Assembly (NCBI RefSeq): GCF_024207115.1
Contig: NZ_CP100128.1
Coordinates: 3,844,001-3,908,000, forward strand
Reading direction: 5' to 3'
From: Chromobacterium sp. IIBBL 290-4
GTDB taxonomy: Bacteria; Pseudomonadota; Gammaproteobacteria; Burkholderiales; Chromobacteriaceae
DNA: 64,000 nucleotides
In this document: one piece after another, positions 18,510 through 28,200 of the stretch
Numbering within the stretch: the stretch's first letter is position 1
Layout of the letters: each line of letters starts with the position of its first letter
Notes under the pieces: model-generated
What the model was told of the DNA's origin: nothing
Database searches by the model: none
The model's input: the letters and a program-made list of their open reading frames with translations, nothing else
Made by a program: the position numbers and the translations under genes

Positions 18510-19262
18510 ATGACCATTTTGTCGATTTGCGGCGTCCGCGGCGGTTGCGGCGCCACCGCTATCGCCGCGGGCCTGGCCTGGTATCGCGCGGAACAGGCTC
18601 GCTCCACGCTTTTGATCGACCTGTGCCCGCAGAATCTGTTGCGGCTGCATTTCGGCGTGCCCTGGAGCGAAGAGGGCGGCTGGCGGGCCAGTTTGCAAAA
18701 TGGAGGCGACTGGACGCTGTCGGCTTGGCAGATCGGCGACGGGCAACTCTCGCTGGTTCCGCATGGCCGTTTCGAGCCCAAGAAAGGCGTCTTGCCCGCC
18801 GGGTGGCTGCATGGCGAGCTGGAGCGGCTGGCGCGGCCGGTCGACGACCTGGTTGTGCTGGATACCCCGCTGCTGTATGAGAATGCCCGGGAACTGGCGT
18901 TCTCCAGCGCCAGCCATGTCTTGGTGGTGCTGCCGGCCGACCCTATCAGTTGCGTCCTGTCCGACAAGCTGGAGGCCGATCTGCTCGGCCGGGGCTTCTC
19001 TCGCCATGAAATCCTGTATGTGATCAATCAGTTCGATCCGGCGCGGCGGCTGGATCGCGACGTGGAAATGCTGTTGCGCAAGATGCTGGGCAAGCGGGTG
19101 GCGCCGCTGCCGGTGATGCGCGACGAGGCGATGCGCGAGGCGCTGGCCGCCGGCATGCCGGTAGCGGCCTTCGCGCCGGAAAGCCAGGCGGCGGAAGATC
19201 TGAAGGAGCTGTCGGTCTGGCTGGCCATCCGCATGCAGCAAGCGGAAAGGCAGGTGGCGTGA
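18510..19262 (+). CDS. bcsQ: cellulose biosynthesis protein BcsQ
   Basis: 250 residues, ParA/MinD-like. The ATG at 18510 follows AGAGG with a 6-nt gap and gives MTILSICGVRGGCGATAIAAGLA. An ATG six codons upstream is weaker. The P-loop has Ala where most ParA proteins have the Walker A Lys, and E. coli BcsQ is similarly altered (GGVGTT), so this is a family trait. Other matches are LLIDLCPQNLLRLHFGV and RDEAMREALAAGMPV. BcsQ is needed for assembly and polar placement of the cellulose secretion complex. First gene of bcsQABZC. Confidence 0.9.
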   Translation: MTILSICGVRGGCGATAIAAGLAWYRAEQARSTLLIDLCPQNLLRLHFGVPWSEEGGWRASLQNGGDWTLSAWQIGDGQLSLVPHGRFEPKKGVLPAGWLHGELERLARPVDDLVVLDTPLLYENARELAFSSASHVLVVLPADPISCVLSDKLEADLLGRGFSRHEILYVINQFDPARRLDRDVEMLLRKMLGKRVAPLPVMRDEAMREALAAGMPVAAFAPESQAAEDLKELSVWLAIRMQQAERQVA

Positions 19263-21841
19263 TGGGGCTGGCGAGTCTTGGCATCCTTGGCGTGCGGCTG
19301 AAGCTGCTGCATCCGGCCGATAAGCCAAGACCGCTTATTTTCCTGCTCTCGCTGCTGTTCGTGACCCCGCCCCAAGGCTGGCAGGCATGGTCGCAAAAGG
19401 TTAGAGCCTGTTTTCCCCATGTCAATTTTTCGCGCCTGCGCCTGACCGATCTGGTGCGCATCCCTTTGCAACTGCTCTGGCTGGCCTTGGTGCTGCCGAC
19501 GCCGCCGGCCGGCGCGGGCCGTTCCCGGCAAAGCGGATGGGCAATGCGCGGCGTCAAAGCCATCTGGGCCTGGCTGGCTGACCGCTATGCGGACTACCGC
19601 GCCTGGCGGCGGCGCATCTTGCCTGCCTGGGTCAATACGGAATGGCTGCGGCGGGCAATGGATGGACTGGCCAGCAATAGCTGGTGGGAGAGCGCTTTTC
19701 TGCGCGGCGTCAGTTACCTGTTGGCTGGCGTGATGGCGCTGATTTGCGTCACCACGCCGTTTGACGAGGCATCGCAAGCGGTATTTTCCTCGGTGCTGCT
19801 GCTGATCGCCTTGTGGGTGCGGCGCGTGCCGGGGCAGGTCTCCACCCTGATCCTGATGGTGTTTTCCGCCGTCGTGTCCACCCGCTATATGTGGTGGCGC
19901 GCCACCAGCACCATCAATGACGACACCTGGACCAATTTTCTGTTTGGCATGGGCCTGTTGTTGGCCGAGGTTTTCGCCTGGATTGTGCTGTTGCTGGGCT
20001 TCTTCCAGTCCTCCTGGGTGCTCAAGCGCAAGGTCGTGCCTTTGCCGGATGATGTCGGCAAATGGCCCGGCGTGGACGTGCTGATTCCCATCTACAACGA
20101 GCCCTTGCGGGTGTTGAAGCCAGCGGTGATGTCGGCGCTGGAAATGGACTGGCCCTTCGACAAGCTGCGGGTCTACATCTTGGACGACGGCACGCGGGAG
20201 GACATCCGCGAGTTCGCCGCCAAAGTGGGGGCCGGCTATATCACCCGCAAGGAGCACAAGCACGCCAAGGCGGGCAATATCAATCACGCGCTGGCCATCA
20301 CCTCCAGCGAGTTCGTGGTGATTTTCGACTGCGACCATATCCCGACCAAGGCTTTCCTGACCTCCACCATGGGTGGTTTCCTGCGCGACGAAAAGCTGGC
20401 GCTGGTGCAGACGCCGCACCATTTCTTCTCTCCTGACCCGTTCGAGCGCAATCTGGATACGCATGGCTCGGTGCCTAACGAGGGCGAATTGTTCTATGGC
20501 CGGGTGCAGGATGGCAATGATTTATGGAACGCCACCTTTTTTTGCGGCTCTTGCGCGGTGCTGCGCCGCTCGCACCTGATGTCGGTGGGCGGCATCGCCG
20601 TGGAAACGGTGACCGAGGACGCCCACACCTCGCTCAAGCTGCATCGCAAAGGACTGCGCTCGTCCTATGTCAACGTGGTGCAGGCGGCGGGCTTGGCGAC
20701 GGAGAGCCTGGCCGCTCACGTGAGCCAGCGTATCCGGTGGGCGCGCGGCATGGCGCAGATTTTCCGCACGGATAATCCCTTGACCGGTCCGGGTCTGACC
20801 CTGGCGCAGCGCATCTGTTATCTGAACGCCATGCTGCATTTTCTGAATGGCTTGCCGCGGCTGGTGTTCCTGACCTCGCCCATGGCCTTCCTGTTGTTTC
20901 ACGCCTATACCATTTATGCGCCCGCGCTCGGCATCATGCTGTATGTGATTCCGCACATGATTTTCTCCGTGCTGTGCAATTCGCGCATGCATGGCCGCCA
21001 TCGCCGATCCTTCTGGGGCGAGGTCTATGAAACCGTGCTGGCCTGGTACATCGTGGTGCCCACCACGGTGGCGCTGTTGTTTCCGGGACTGGGCAAGTTC
21101 AATGTCACCGCCAAGGGCGGGGTGATGGAAGAAAACTTCATCGACTGGGGCATCTCCAAACCTTATCTGGCCTTGCTGCTGTTCAATATGTCCGGCATCG
21201 CCTATGGCTTTTGGCGGCTGTGGTCGGGGCCGGAATTTGAAAAAGGGACGGTGATGGTCAATATGATCTGGGCCATCTACAACACGTTGCTGCTGGGCGT
21301 GGCGTTGGCGGTGGCGAAGGAGTTGCGCCAGGTCCGGGTGTCGCACCGGGTGCGCGCCAGCCTGCCGGTGACGCTGCATCTGCCCAATGGCCGCGCCTAC
21401 CGCTGCCAGACATTGGATTATTCCGAAGGCGGCATGGCTTTGCAGCTGGCTTCCGAGCTGCGGCAAAAAATCGCCCGCGACGCCGAGTTGACGATATCGC
21501 TGCGAATGGGGGAGCGCAGCTACGCTTTCCCGTGCAAACTGGTTTTCGCCAAGGGCGACCGCTTGAGCGTGCGTTTTTCCGATTTGTCGCTGACGCAGGA
21601 GAGCGAGCTGGTGCAATGCACCTTCGGCCGGCCGGACGCGTGGTCCGAGCGCGAGGACAAAACCGACGACAGCCCCTGGTACAGCGCGATCAATATCTTC
21701 CAGATGGGCTGGCACAGCCTGCGCGGCATGTTCATGGTGCTGGCGCCGGTGGCGGTGGGCGGTCCCCGCCGCGCGGCCGTGGCGCGCTGGCTGATCAGCT
21801 TGCTGCCGAGGCAGCCCAAGCTGGCGGGGAGCGCGCGATGA
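19262..21841 (+). CDS. bcsA: cellulose synthase catalytic subunit, c-di-GMP activated
   Basis: 859 residues; the ATG at 19262 shares one base with the bcsQ stop, and a GTG one codon earlier is possible. Glycosyltransferase family 2 core with the processive-synthase residues: Asp pair in LDDGTRE near 307, DCD near 356, TED near 451-453, and QRIRW at 489-493. Multiple transmembrane helices flank the core. The C-terminal PilZ domain shows RVSHR (692-696) and DYSEGG (about 719), which bind cyclic di-GMP and release the gating loop. Polymerises UDP-glucose to beta-1,4-glucan and passes it through the inner membrane with BcsB. Confidence 0.97.
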   Translation: MGLASLGILGVRLKLLHPADKPRPLIFLLSLLFVTPPQGWQAWSQKVRACFPHVNFSRLRLTDLVRIPLQLLWLALVLPTPPAGAGRSRQSGWAMRGVKAIWAWLADRYADYRAWRRRILPAWVNTEWLRRAMDGLASNSWWESAFLRGVSYLLAGVMALICVTTPFDEASQAVFSSVLLLIALWVRRVPGQVSTLILMVFSAVVSTRYMWWRATSTINDDTWTNFLFGMGLLLAEVFAWIVLLLGFFQSSWVLKRKVVPLPDDVGKWPGVDVLIPIYNEPLRVLKPAVMSALEMDWPFDKLRVYILDDGTREDIREFAAKVGAGYITRKEHKHAKAGNINHALAITSSEFVVIFDCDHIPTKAFLTSTMGGFLRDEKLALVQTPHHFFSPDPFERNLDTHGSVPNEGELFYGRVQDGNDLWNATFFCGSCAVLRRSHLMSVGGIAVETVTEDAHTSLKLHRKGLRSSYVNVVQAAGLATESLAAHVSQRIRWARGMAQIFRTDNPLTGPGLTLAQRICYLNAMLHFLNGLPRLVFLTSPMAFLLFHAYTIYAPALGIMLYVIPHMIFSVLCNSRMHGRHRRSFWGEVYETVLAWYIVVPTTVALLFPGLGKFNVTAKGGVMEENFIDWGISKPYLALLLFNMSGIAYGFWRLWSGPEFEKGTVMVNMIWAIYNTLLLGVALAVAKELRQVRVSHRVRASLPVTLHLPNGRAYRCQTLDYSEGGMALQLASELRQKIARDAELTISLRMGERSYAFPCKLVFAKGDRLSVRFSDLSLTQESELVQCTFGRPDAWSEREDKTDDSPWYSAINIFQMGWHSLRGMFMVLAPVAVGGPRRAAVARWLISLLPRQPKLAGSAR

Positions 21842-24102
21842 GAGCCGCCTGGATGTGGATAGGGATTCTGCTCGCGGCGCTCTGTCTGCCCATGGCCGCG
21901 CGGAGCGCCGAGATGCAGGACGCCAGCGCGCCGGCGGCGGCCGCGCCGCAGGCCTCGCCCTTGGTCAGCACGCGCCTGTTGAGCTTCAAGCAGCTGGGCG
22001 CCAATTCCTCATTGAAAATGCGCGGCGGCAATGCGGTGGCGGTCGTCAATTTCGGCAGCCGAGTGGATGAGCTGATCACCAGCATCACGCTGCATTTGCG
22101 CTATATCTATTCCCCGGCCATGTTGACCGAGCTTTCGCATATCCAGGTGCTGCTCAACAATCAGGTCGTCACCGTGCTGCCCTTCACCAAGGGGCAGGGC
22201 GGCAAGGTGCTGGAAACCACGCTGACATTGGATCCCCGGTTGCTCAGCAGCTTCAATCAGATCCAGTTCCGCTTGATCGGCCATTACACCGAGCGTTGCG
22301 AAGACGAAGCGCACAGCAGCATCTGGGCCGAGGTGAGCAATAGCAGCGAAATGACCTTGACGGTGCAGGCGCTGCCTTTCGCCAATGATCTGACCTTCTT
22401 TCCCGAGCCCTTCTTCGATCAGTACGACTACACGGCGCTGAATCTGCCGATGATGTTTTCCGCCAAGCCGTCGATGGGCACCTTGCGCGCGGCGGGCGAA
22501 CTGGCGTCGTGGTTCGGCGCGCTGTCCGGCTGGCGCGGCTCGCGCTTCCCGGTGATCCTGGATGGCGCGCCGCCGCCGCAACACGGCATCGTCTTCGCCA
22601 CCAATGCCGAACGGCCCTCTTTCCTGGCCAGCCTGCCGCCGGTGCAGGGGCCGATGATCGCCATCATGTCCCATCCCATGCGGCCGGAGAAAAAACTGCT
22701 GCTGCTGCTGGGGCGCGACGCCAAGGACCTGGCACTGGCGATCCGGGCGCTGGAAGTGGGGCAGGCGGGCATGACCGGCGACCTGGTCAATGTCCACGAC
22801 GTCAAGCTGATCGCCCCGCGCAAGCCCTACGACGCCCCCAACTGGGTGCGTTCGGACGCCCCCACCCGCTTGGGCGATCTGGTGGCCCGCCGCGATGATC
22901 TGCAAGTGAGCGGTCTGCAGCTGTCGCCGATGCGGGTGCCGTTCCGGGTGCCGGGCGACCTGTTCACCTGGGGCAGCCGCGGCATCCCGCTCAACCTCAA
23001 GTTTCGCTATACCGGGCCGCAAACCATCAACGGCTCGCGCTTGACCATAGGCATCAACGATTTCTTCGTGCAAAGCCTGAATTTGAACGCCAGCGGCATA
23101 GGCGGGGTGCAGACCAACCTCAGGCTGCCGGTGTTGGAAAACGGCCTGTTGACCGACATCGACCAGATCCTGCTGCCGCCATTCCGGGTGAGCAGCCGCA
23201 ACGAGCTGCAATTCCAGTTCGCCTTCGCCTATGAAAAGCAGGGCGAGTGCGCCAACGGCGTGGTGGACAGCTTCCGCGCCGAGGTCGATCCGGACTCCAC
23301 CATCGATTTCAGCCAATACCCGCACTATGCGCAAATGCCCAATCTGGCCTTGTTCGCCACCTCGGGCTTTCCCTTCACCAAGCTGGCCGACTTGGCGGAA
23401 ACCGCCGTGGTGCTGCCGGCGAAGCCGCAGCGCCAGGACATCGATGTCTTCCTGGCTGCGATGGGGCGGATGGGCGCGTCCACCGGCTTTCCCGCCTTGC
23501 GTTACCGCCTGGTCAACGAGGATGAATTGGACCCGGTCAAGGGGACGGATTTGCTGGTGATAGGCAACTCGCGCCGTCTGACCTTGCTGCGCGATTGGCG
23601 AGCCCGCTTGCCCACCATGCTGGATGGCGACAACCGCCAGGTGGCCGACGGCGCCAATTCGCCGCAAGAGGGCGCGATTACGTTTCAGTCGATAGGCATA
23701 CGCGACAACCCGGTCAATGGCGAGGCGGCGTTCACTTCCAGCGGCAAGGTGGCGGCGCTGATAGGCATGGAATCGCCGCTGACGCAGGGCCGCAGCGTGG
23801 TGATCATCACCGCCAGCGGCGACGATGCGATGGGCATCGCTTCGTCGGCCTTGAGCGACGACGGCAAGCTGGGCCAGATGTCCGGCAGCGTGGTGCTGAT
23901 ACGCGGCGACAATGTGGACAGCCAGGCGCTGGGGCCGGTGTATCACGTGGGCAGCTTGCCGCTGTGGGCCTGGATCTGGCTGTTCCTGTCCGGCCACCCC
24001 TTGCTGTTGGCGGGGCTGTCCGCTGTGGCGGTGCTGATCGCGGCGCTGGTCATCCTGCGCATCTTCCGCATGCTGGCCGCGCGGCGGCTGCGGGAGTCTT
24101 GA
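21838..24102 (+). CDS. bcsB: cellulose synthase regulatory/periplasmic subunit BcsB
   Basis: 754 residues from the ATG at 21838, overlapping the bcsA stop as ATGA. A signal peptide (WMWIGILLAALCLPMAARSA) leads into alternating carbohydrate-binding and flavodoxin-like periplasmic domains, and a single C-terminal membrane helix (about residues 705-745) anchors it to BcsA. Conserved stretches include RYIYSPAMLTELSHIQVLLNNQ. BcsB guides the glucan chain across the periplasm and is required for BcsA activity. Confidence 0.95.
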   Translation: MRAAWMWIGILLAALCLPMAARSAEMQDASAPAAAAPQASPLVSTRLLSFKQLGANSSLKMRGGNAVAVVNFGSRVDELITSITLHLRYIYSPAMLTELSHIQVLLNNQVVTVLPFTKGQGGKVLETTLTLDPRLLSSFNQIQFRLIGHYTERCEDEAHSSIWAEVSNSSEMTLTVQALPFANDLTFFPEPFFDQYDYTALNLPMMFSAKPSMGTLRAAGELASWFGALSGWRGSRFPVILDGAPPPQHGIVFATNAERPSFLASLPPVQGPMIAIMSHPMRPEKKLLLLLGRDAKDLALAIRALEVGQAGMTGDLVNVHDVKLIAPRKPYDAPNWVRSDAPTRLGDLVARRDDLQVSGLQLSPMRVPFRVPGDLFTWGSRGIPLNLKFRYTGPQTINGSRLTIGINDFFVQSLNLNASGIGGVQTNLRLPVLENGLLTDIDQILLPPFRVSSRNELQFQFAFAYEKQGECANGVVDSFRAEVDPDSTIDFSQYPHYAQMPNLALFATSGFPFTKLADLAETAVVLPAKPQRQDIDVFLAAMGRMGASTGFPALRYRLVNEDELDPVKGTDLLVIGNSRRLTLLRDWRARLPTMLDGDNRQVADGANSPQEGAITFQSIGIRDNPVNGEAAFTSSGKVAALIGMESPLTQGRSVVIITASGDDAMGIASSALSDDGKLGQMSGSVVLIRGDNVDSQALGPVYHVGSLPLWAWIWLFLSGHPLLLAGLSAVAVLIAALVILRIFRMLAARRLRES

Positions 24103-24103
24103 G

Positions 24104-25258
24104 ATGGCCCGTCTGGCCCGTCTGGCCCGTCTGGCCTTGGCGCTGGCATGGCTACCCGGCGTTTGCGCGGCTGCGCCATGCGACGGCTGGCCGGAGTGGC
24201 AGGCCTTCAGCCGCCATTTCGTCGCCGATGGCGGCCGGGTGGTGGACCAGAGCCAGGACAACAAGCCCACCACTTCGGAGGGGCAGAGCTACGGCCTGTT
24301 TTTCGCACTGGTCGCCAACGATAGGCCGGCCTTCGAGCAGATGCTGGGCTGGACGCGCGACAATCTGGCCGCCGGCGATTTGCTGGCGCGGCTCCCCGCC
24401 TGGCTGTGGGGGCGGGACGCGAATGGCCGGTGGACAGTGCTGGACGACAACAGCGCCTCCGATTCCGACATGTGGATAGCGTATGACCTGCTGGAGGCGG
24501 GCCGCTTGTGGCGCGAGCCGCGCTACACCGCCATGGGCAAGTTGCTGGCCCTGCGCATCCTGCGCGAGGAGGCGGCAGACCTGCCGGGGCTGGGGCTGAC
24601 GCTGCTGCCCGGAAAAGTCGGCTTCTGGGACGGCAAAGGAAAAGCGCGCCTCAACCCCAGTTATCTGGCGCCGCAATTGCTGGCCCGTTTCGCCCACGCC
24701 TTGCCTGACAGCGACTGGGTGAAGGCGCCCAAGAGCAGCGTCCGGGTGCTGCTGGACGGCGCGCCCAAGGGGTTTGCGCCGGACTGGCTGGCCTACCAGG
24801 CCGGCAAGGGCTTGCAGCCGGACGCCGACAGCAAGGCCGAAGGCAGCTACAACGCCATCCGCGTGTATCTGTGGGCCGGCATGCTGGCGCCGGACGCGCC
24901 CCTGCGCGCCGAACTGCTGAAAACCTATGGGCCGATGTCGCAGGCCACGGTCAAGCAAGGGCAGCCTCCGGAAAAAGTGGATACCCGCAGCGGCGCCGCC
25001 GAGGGCCGGGCGCCGGCAGGGTTTTCCGCCGCCATGCTGCCTTTCCTGGAGGCGCAGAACGAAGCCGCCGCCGTGCAGACGCAATTGCTGCGCATGCAGG
25101 CCATGCCGCTGAGCGAACGTCCGGATAATTACTACGACCACGTGCTGACGCTGTTTGGCCAAGGTTGGCAGCAGCGGCGTTATCGTTTCGCGCGCAATGG
25201 CCAGTTGCTGCCGGCCTGGGAGGGATCGTGCGCCGCCTCGCGCCCGGCCTCGCGCTAA
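24104..25258 (+). CDS. bcsZ: periplasmic endoglucanase BcsZ (GH8), Asn at the usual base position
   Basis: 384 residues. Signal peptide of about 24 residues, then a glycoside hydrolase family 8 domain. The general acid is Glu59 in TTSEGQSYGL (Glu55 of E. coli BcsZ). E. coli uses Asp243 in SYDAIRVY as base; here codons 24848-24868 read Tyr-Asn-Ala-Ile-Arg-Val-Tyr, so Asn250 replaces it. A second conserved Asp in SASDSDMW is kept. BcsZ trims nascent cellulose and its loss usually alters fibre amount and biofilm form. The enzyme may be slow, use another base, or serve a binding role. Starts 1 bp after bcsB and overlaps bcsC by 31 bp. Confidence 0.92.
   Translation: MARLARLARLALALAWLPGVCAAAPCDGWPEWQAFSRHFVADGGRVVDQSQDNKPTTSEGQSYGLFFALVANDRPAFEQMLGWTRDNLAAGDLLARLPAWLWGRDANGRWTVLDDNSASDSDMWIAYDLLEAGRLWREPRYTAMGKLLALRILREEAADLPGLGLTLLPGKVGFWDGKGKARLNPSYLAPQLLARFAHALPDSDWVKAPKSSVRVLLDGAPKGFAPDWLAYQAGKGLQPDADSKAEGSYNAIRVYLWAGMLAPDAPLRAELLKTYGPMSQATVKQGQPPEKVDTRSGAAEGRAPAGFSAAMLPFLEAQNEAAAVQTQLLRMQAMPLSERPDNYYDHVLTLFGQGWQQRRYRFARNGQLLPAWEGSCAASRPASR
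24110..24136 (+). repeat. three perfect 9-bp repeats inside the bcsZ signal peptide
   Basis: CGTCTGGCC occurs three times in direct succession (24110, 24119, 24128), coding for Arg-Leu-Ala three times at residues 3-11. Being a multiple of three, slippage would change the signal peptide length without shifting frame. Confidence 0.85.
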
Positions 25259-28200
25259 GCCTGATGCTGGCCGCGGCCTGGGGCGCGCCGGCGGTGGATC
25301 CTGGGCAGGCGCTGTTGGAGCAGGTGCGGCTGTGGCAGTCGCTGGGGCGGCCTCAGGATGCCCAGCGCGCCCTGGACCAGCTGTTTCGCATCGCGCCGGT
25401 CGGTTCGCCGCTGAATGCCGAAGCGATGACGCTGCAGGCGCTGGGGCAGATCCAGCAGCGGCAGGATGTGGCGGCGAAACAGACGCTTGCCAGGCTGCGC
25501 AGCCTGTATCCAAAGTATTTCGGCATCGCCCGGGTAGAACAGATGCTGAGGCTGCGCGGCGCGGACAGCGCCAGGCTGCTGCGCGCGCGCGAGCTGTTCC
25601 AGGCCGGCAAGTTCGAAGAGGCTTATGCAGCTTTCAATGAACTCTATCAGGGCCATCCGCCGGAAGGCGCGCTGGAGCTGGAGTATTGGCAGCTGGTGTC
25701 CCGTTTGCCGCGCGGCGGCTGGGAGCGCAGCCGGGTCGAACTGTCGCGGATGGCGGCCGAGCATCCCGCCAATCATCAAATCCGTCTGGCGCTGGTCAGC
25801 ATTTACTTATTGCGGCCGCCTTTGTCCCAGGCCAATTTCGCCGAACTGAAGCTGTTGAGCAAGTTCGACGACAGCCGCGGCGAGGCGCTGGCGCAGTGGC
25901 GGCGCGCCCTGTTGCAGGTGGACGGCGGGCTGCCGGAGGCTAATTACCAGGACTATCTGGTGCTGGCGCCGGATGACCAGACCGTGCGCAGCAAAATCGA
26001 GGACATCAATACGCGGCAAGCCCGTCAGCGGGCCTTACTGGCCGACCCGGGGTATCGCGCGCTGCTGTCGTCCACCAAGCAGCTGGACGCCAACCAGCTG
26101 GGCGCGGCGGAGCAGAGCCTGCGCCAGGCGGGCAGCCGTTACGCGCTGCAGGGCCAGTATCTGCAGAATCTGGGGCGTCTGCTGGAGAAGCAGGGCCGCT
26201 ACGCCGATGCGGTCTCGGTGTATCGGCGCGGACAGGCGGCGGGTTCGGGCGGCAATTGGAGGGGCCGGATCGAGGATGCGCGGCTGAGCGACGCCTTGGC
26301 CAAGGCGGATGCGGCCATGCAGAAGCAGGATTGGGCCGGCGCGCGCGCGCAATTGGACATCGCCCGGCAGATCCGTCCGGCCGATCCGGATGTGCTGATC
26401 GCGGAAGGAGACTGGCAAGCCAAGCAAGGCCACGCCGCCGCCGCGCGCGACGATTACTGGATGGCGCTCAAGCGCAAGCCGGACAGCGGATCGGTCTTGT
26501 CCGGCCTGATGGCCGTGTACCTGGATCAGGGCAAGTTCGACGACGCCAAAAAGCTGCTGGATGCGATGCCGGACAAGCAGCGCAAGGCGCTGGGCGAGTC
26601 ATATCAGACTGCGCGGGCCCAATTGGCGCGCGCGCAGGGCGACGTTTGGCTGGACAAAGGCCAGGCCGAGCCGGCGCTGCCTTTCCTGCGCGAGGCGGTC
26701 AGGCTGCAGCCGGATAATGTGTGGAATCGTTATGCGCTGGCCAATGCCTTGCTGGCGACGGGCAAGGGCGAGGAGGGCAGCAGGCTGCTGCGCGAGCTGG
26801 CGGCGCGTCCCGCCGTCGATCCCGCCAGCCTGTACGCTTACGCCTTGTTCCAGTCCAAGCGCGACGACAACCGCGCGGTGCTGGGCGCCTTGGAGAAGGT
26901 GCCGCAAACCGCCCGCACGCCGGGCATGGCCGACCTGCAGCGGCGCGTATGGCTGCGGGAGACGCTGGCCTTGGCGGACGCCGAAGCGGCCAATGGCCAG
27001 CCGGAGCGCGCAAGGCGGCGGTTGACAGAGGCGGAGCCGCTGATGGCGGGAGACGGCCCGCGCGTGGTCCAGCTTGCCGACGAGTGGCAAAAGCTGGGCG
27101 ACGCCGCGCATGCGCGAGAGCTGCTGCAAGCGCAGTATCTGGCCCAGCCCTCCAGCGATACCGAACTGGCGTACGCCGATTTGTTGCTGGGCCAGGACGA
27201 AGCCGCTGCGGCAGCGCCGCTGCTGGATGCGGCGCAGCGCAATCGCTCCGCCCTGAGCCAGGATCAGCAACTGACGCTGGACGGTTTGCGCGGCCGCTTG
27301 GCGGCGGCGCAAGCGGCGCAGGCGCGCGCGGCGGGCAAAGCCCAGACCGCGAGCGATATTTTGCAAGCGGCGGCCAAGCAATTGCCGGGCGATATCCGCA
27401 TCCAGCGGGCGATGGCGGATGACGATCTGCAAGCCAAGCGTTGGGATGCCGCCCGCGAGCGGGCGCTGAAAGTTCTGGCCGCCAATCCCGGCGATGACGA
27501 AACCCGGCTCAGCCTGATGGACGCTTATCTGGGCGCGGGCCGCGCCGAGGACGCCCGCGCGGTGGCGGAAAGCCTGTTGCAGCCGGTGGAAGGCGGCCGT
27601 GCCCCCGATTTCACCTTGCGGGTGCTCAGCCGCTTGGAAGGCTTGGGCGATATGGCGCGCGTGAATCGGGAACTGGACAGGATGTTCGCCGCCGGCCAGA
27701 GCGATCCCGGCATGTATCAGCTGGCGGCGGAGCGGGCGCAAAAGCAAGATCAGCCCGATCAGGCCTTGAGCCTGTACCGCCAGGGGCTGGAAGCGTCGGC
27801 GGCCGCCTTGTCTCCGCCAAGCCAGGCGGCGGGACCGGACCAAACCGGCGAAGCGCTGGCGGCGGACGGGCCGCTGCAGCCTTTGGCCGCGGAGGGAGGG
27901 CGCGCCGAAAGCCTGCATTCGGCCTATGCCGAGCAATACGATCAGCGGCAGCTGAAAGTCTGGCAGGGCGTGGACTTGCTGTATCGCCGCCCGGGCGACG
28001 GCACGCCGGGCACTTCGCAGATGGCGATGTGGCAAGCGCCGCTGCTGGTGGAAATCCCAGCCAAAGGCGGCGGGCATTATTTCATCCGCGCCGACGGCGT
28101 GGACATGAATGCCGGCACGCTGGACCTGAACCCGAGCAATGACTATACCCTCAACCGTTTCGGCACGGTGGCCGCCTGCGCCGCCAATTCCACGCCGCAA

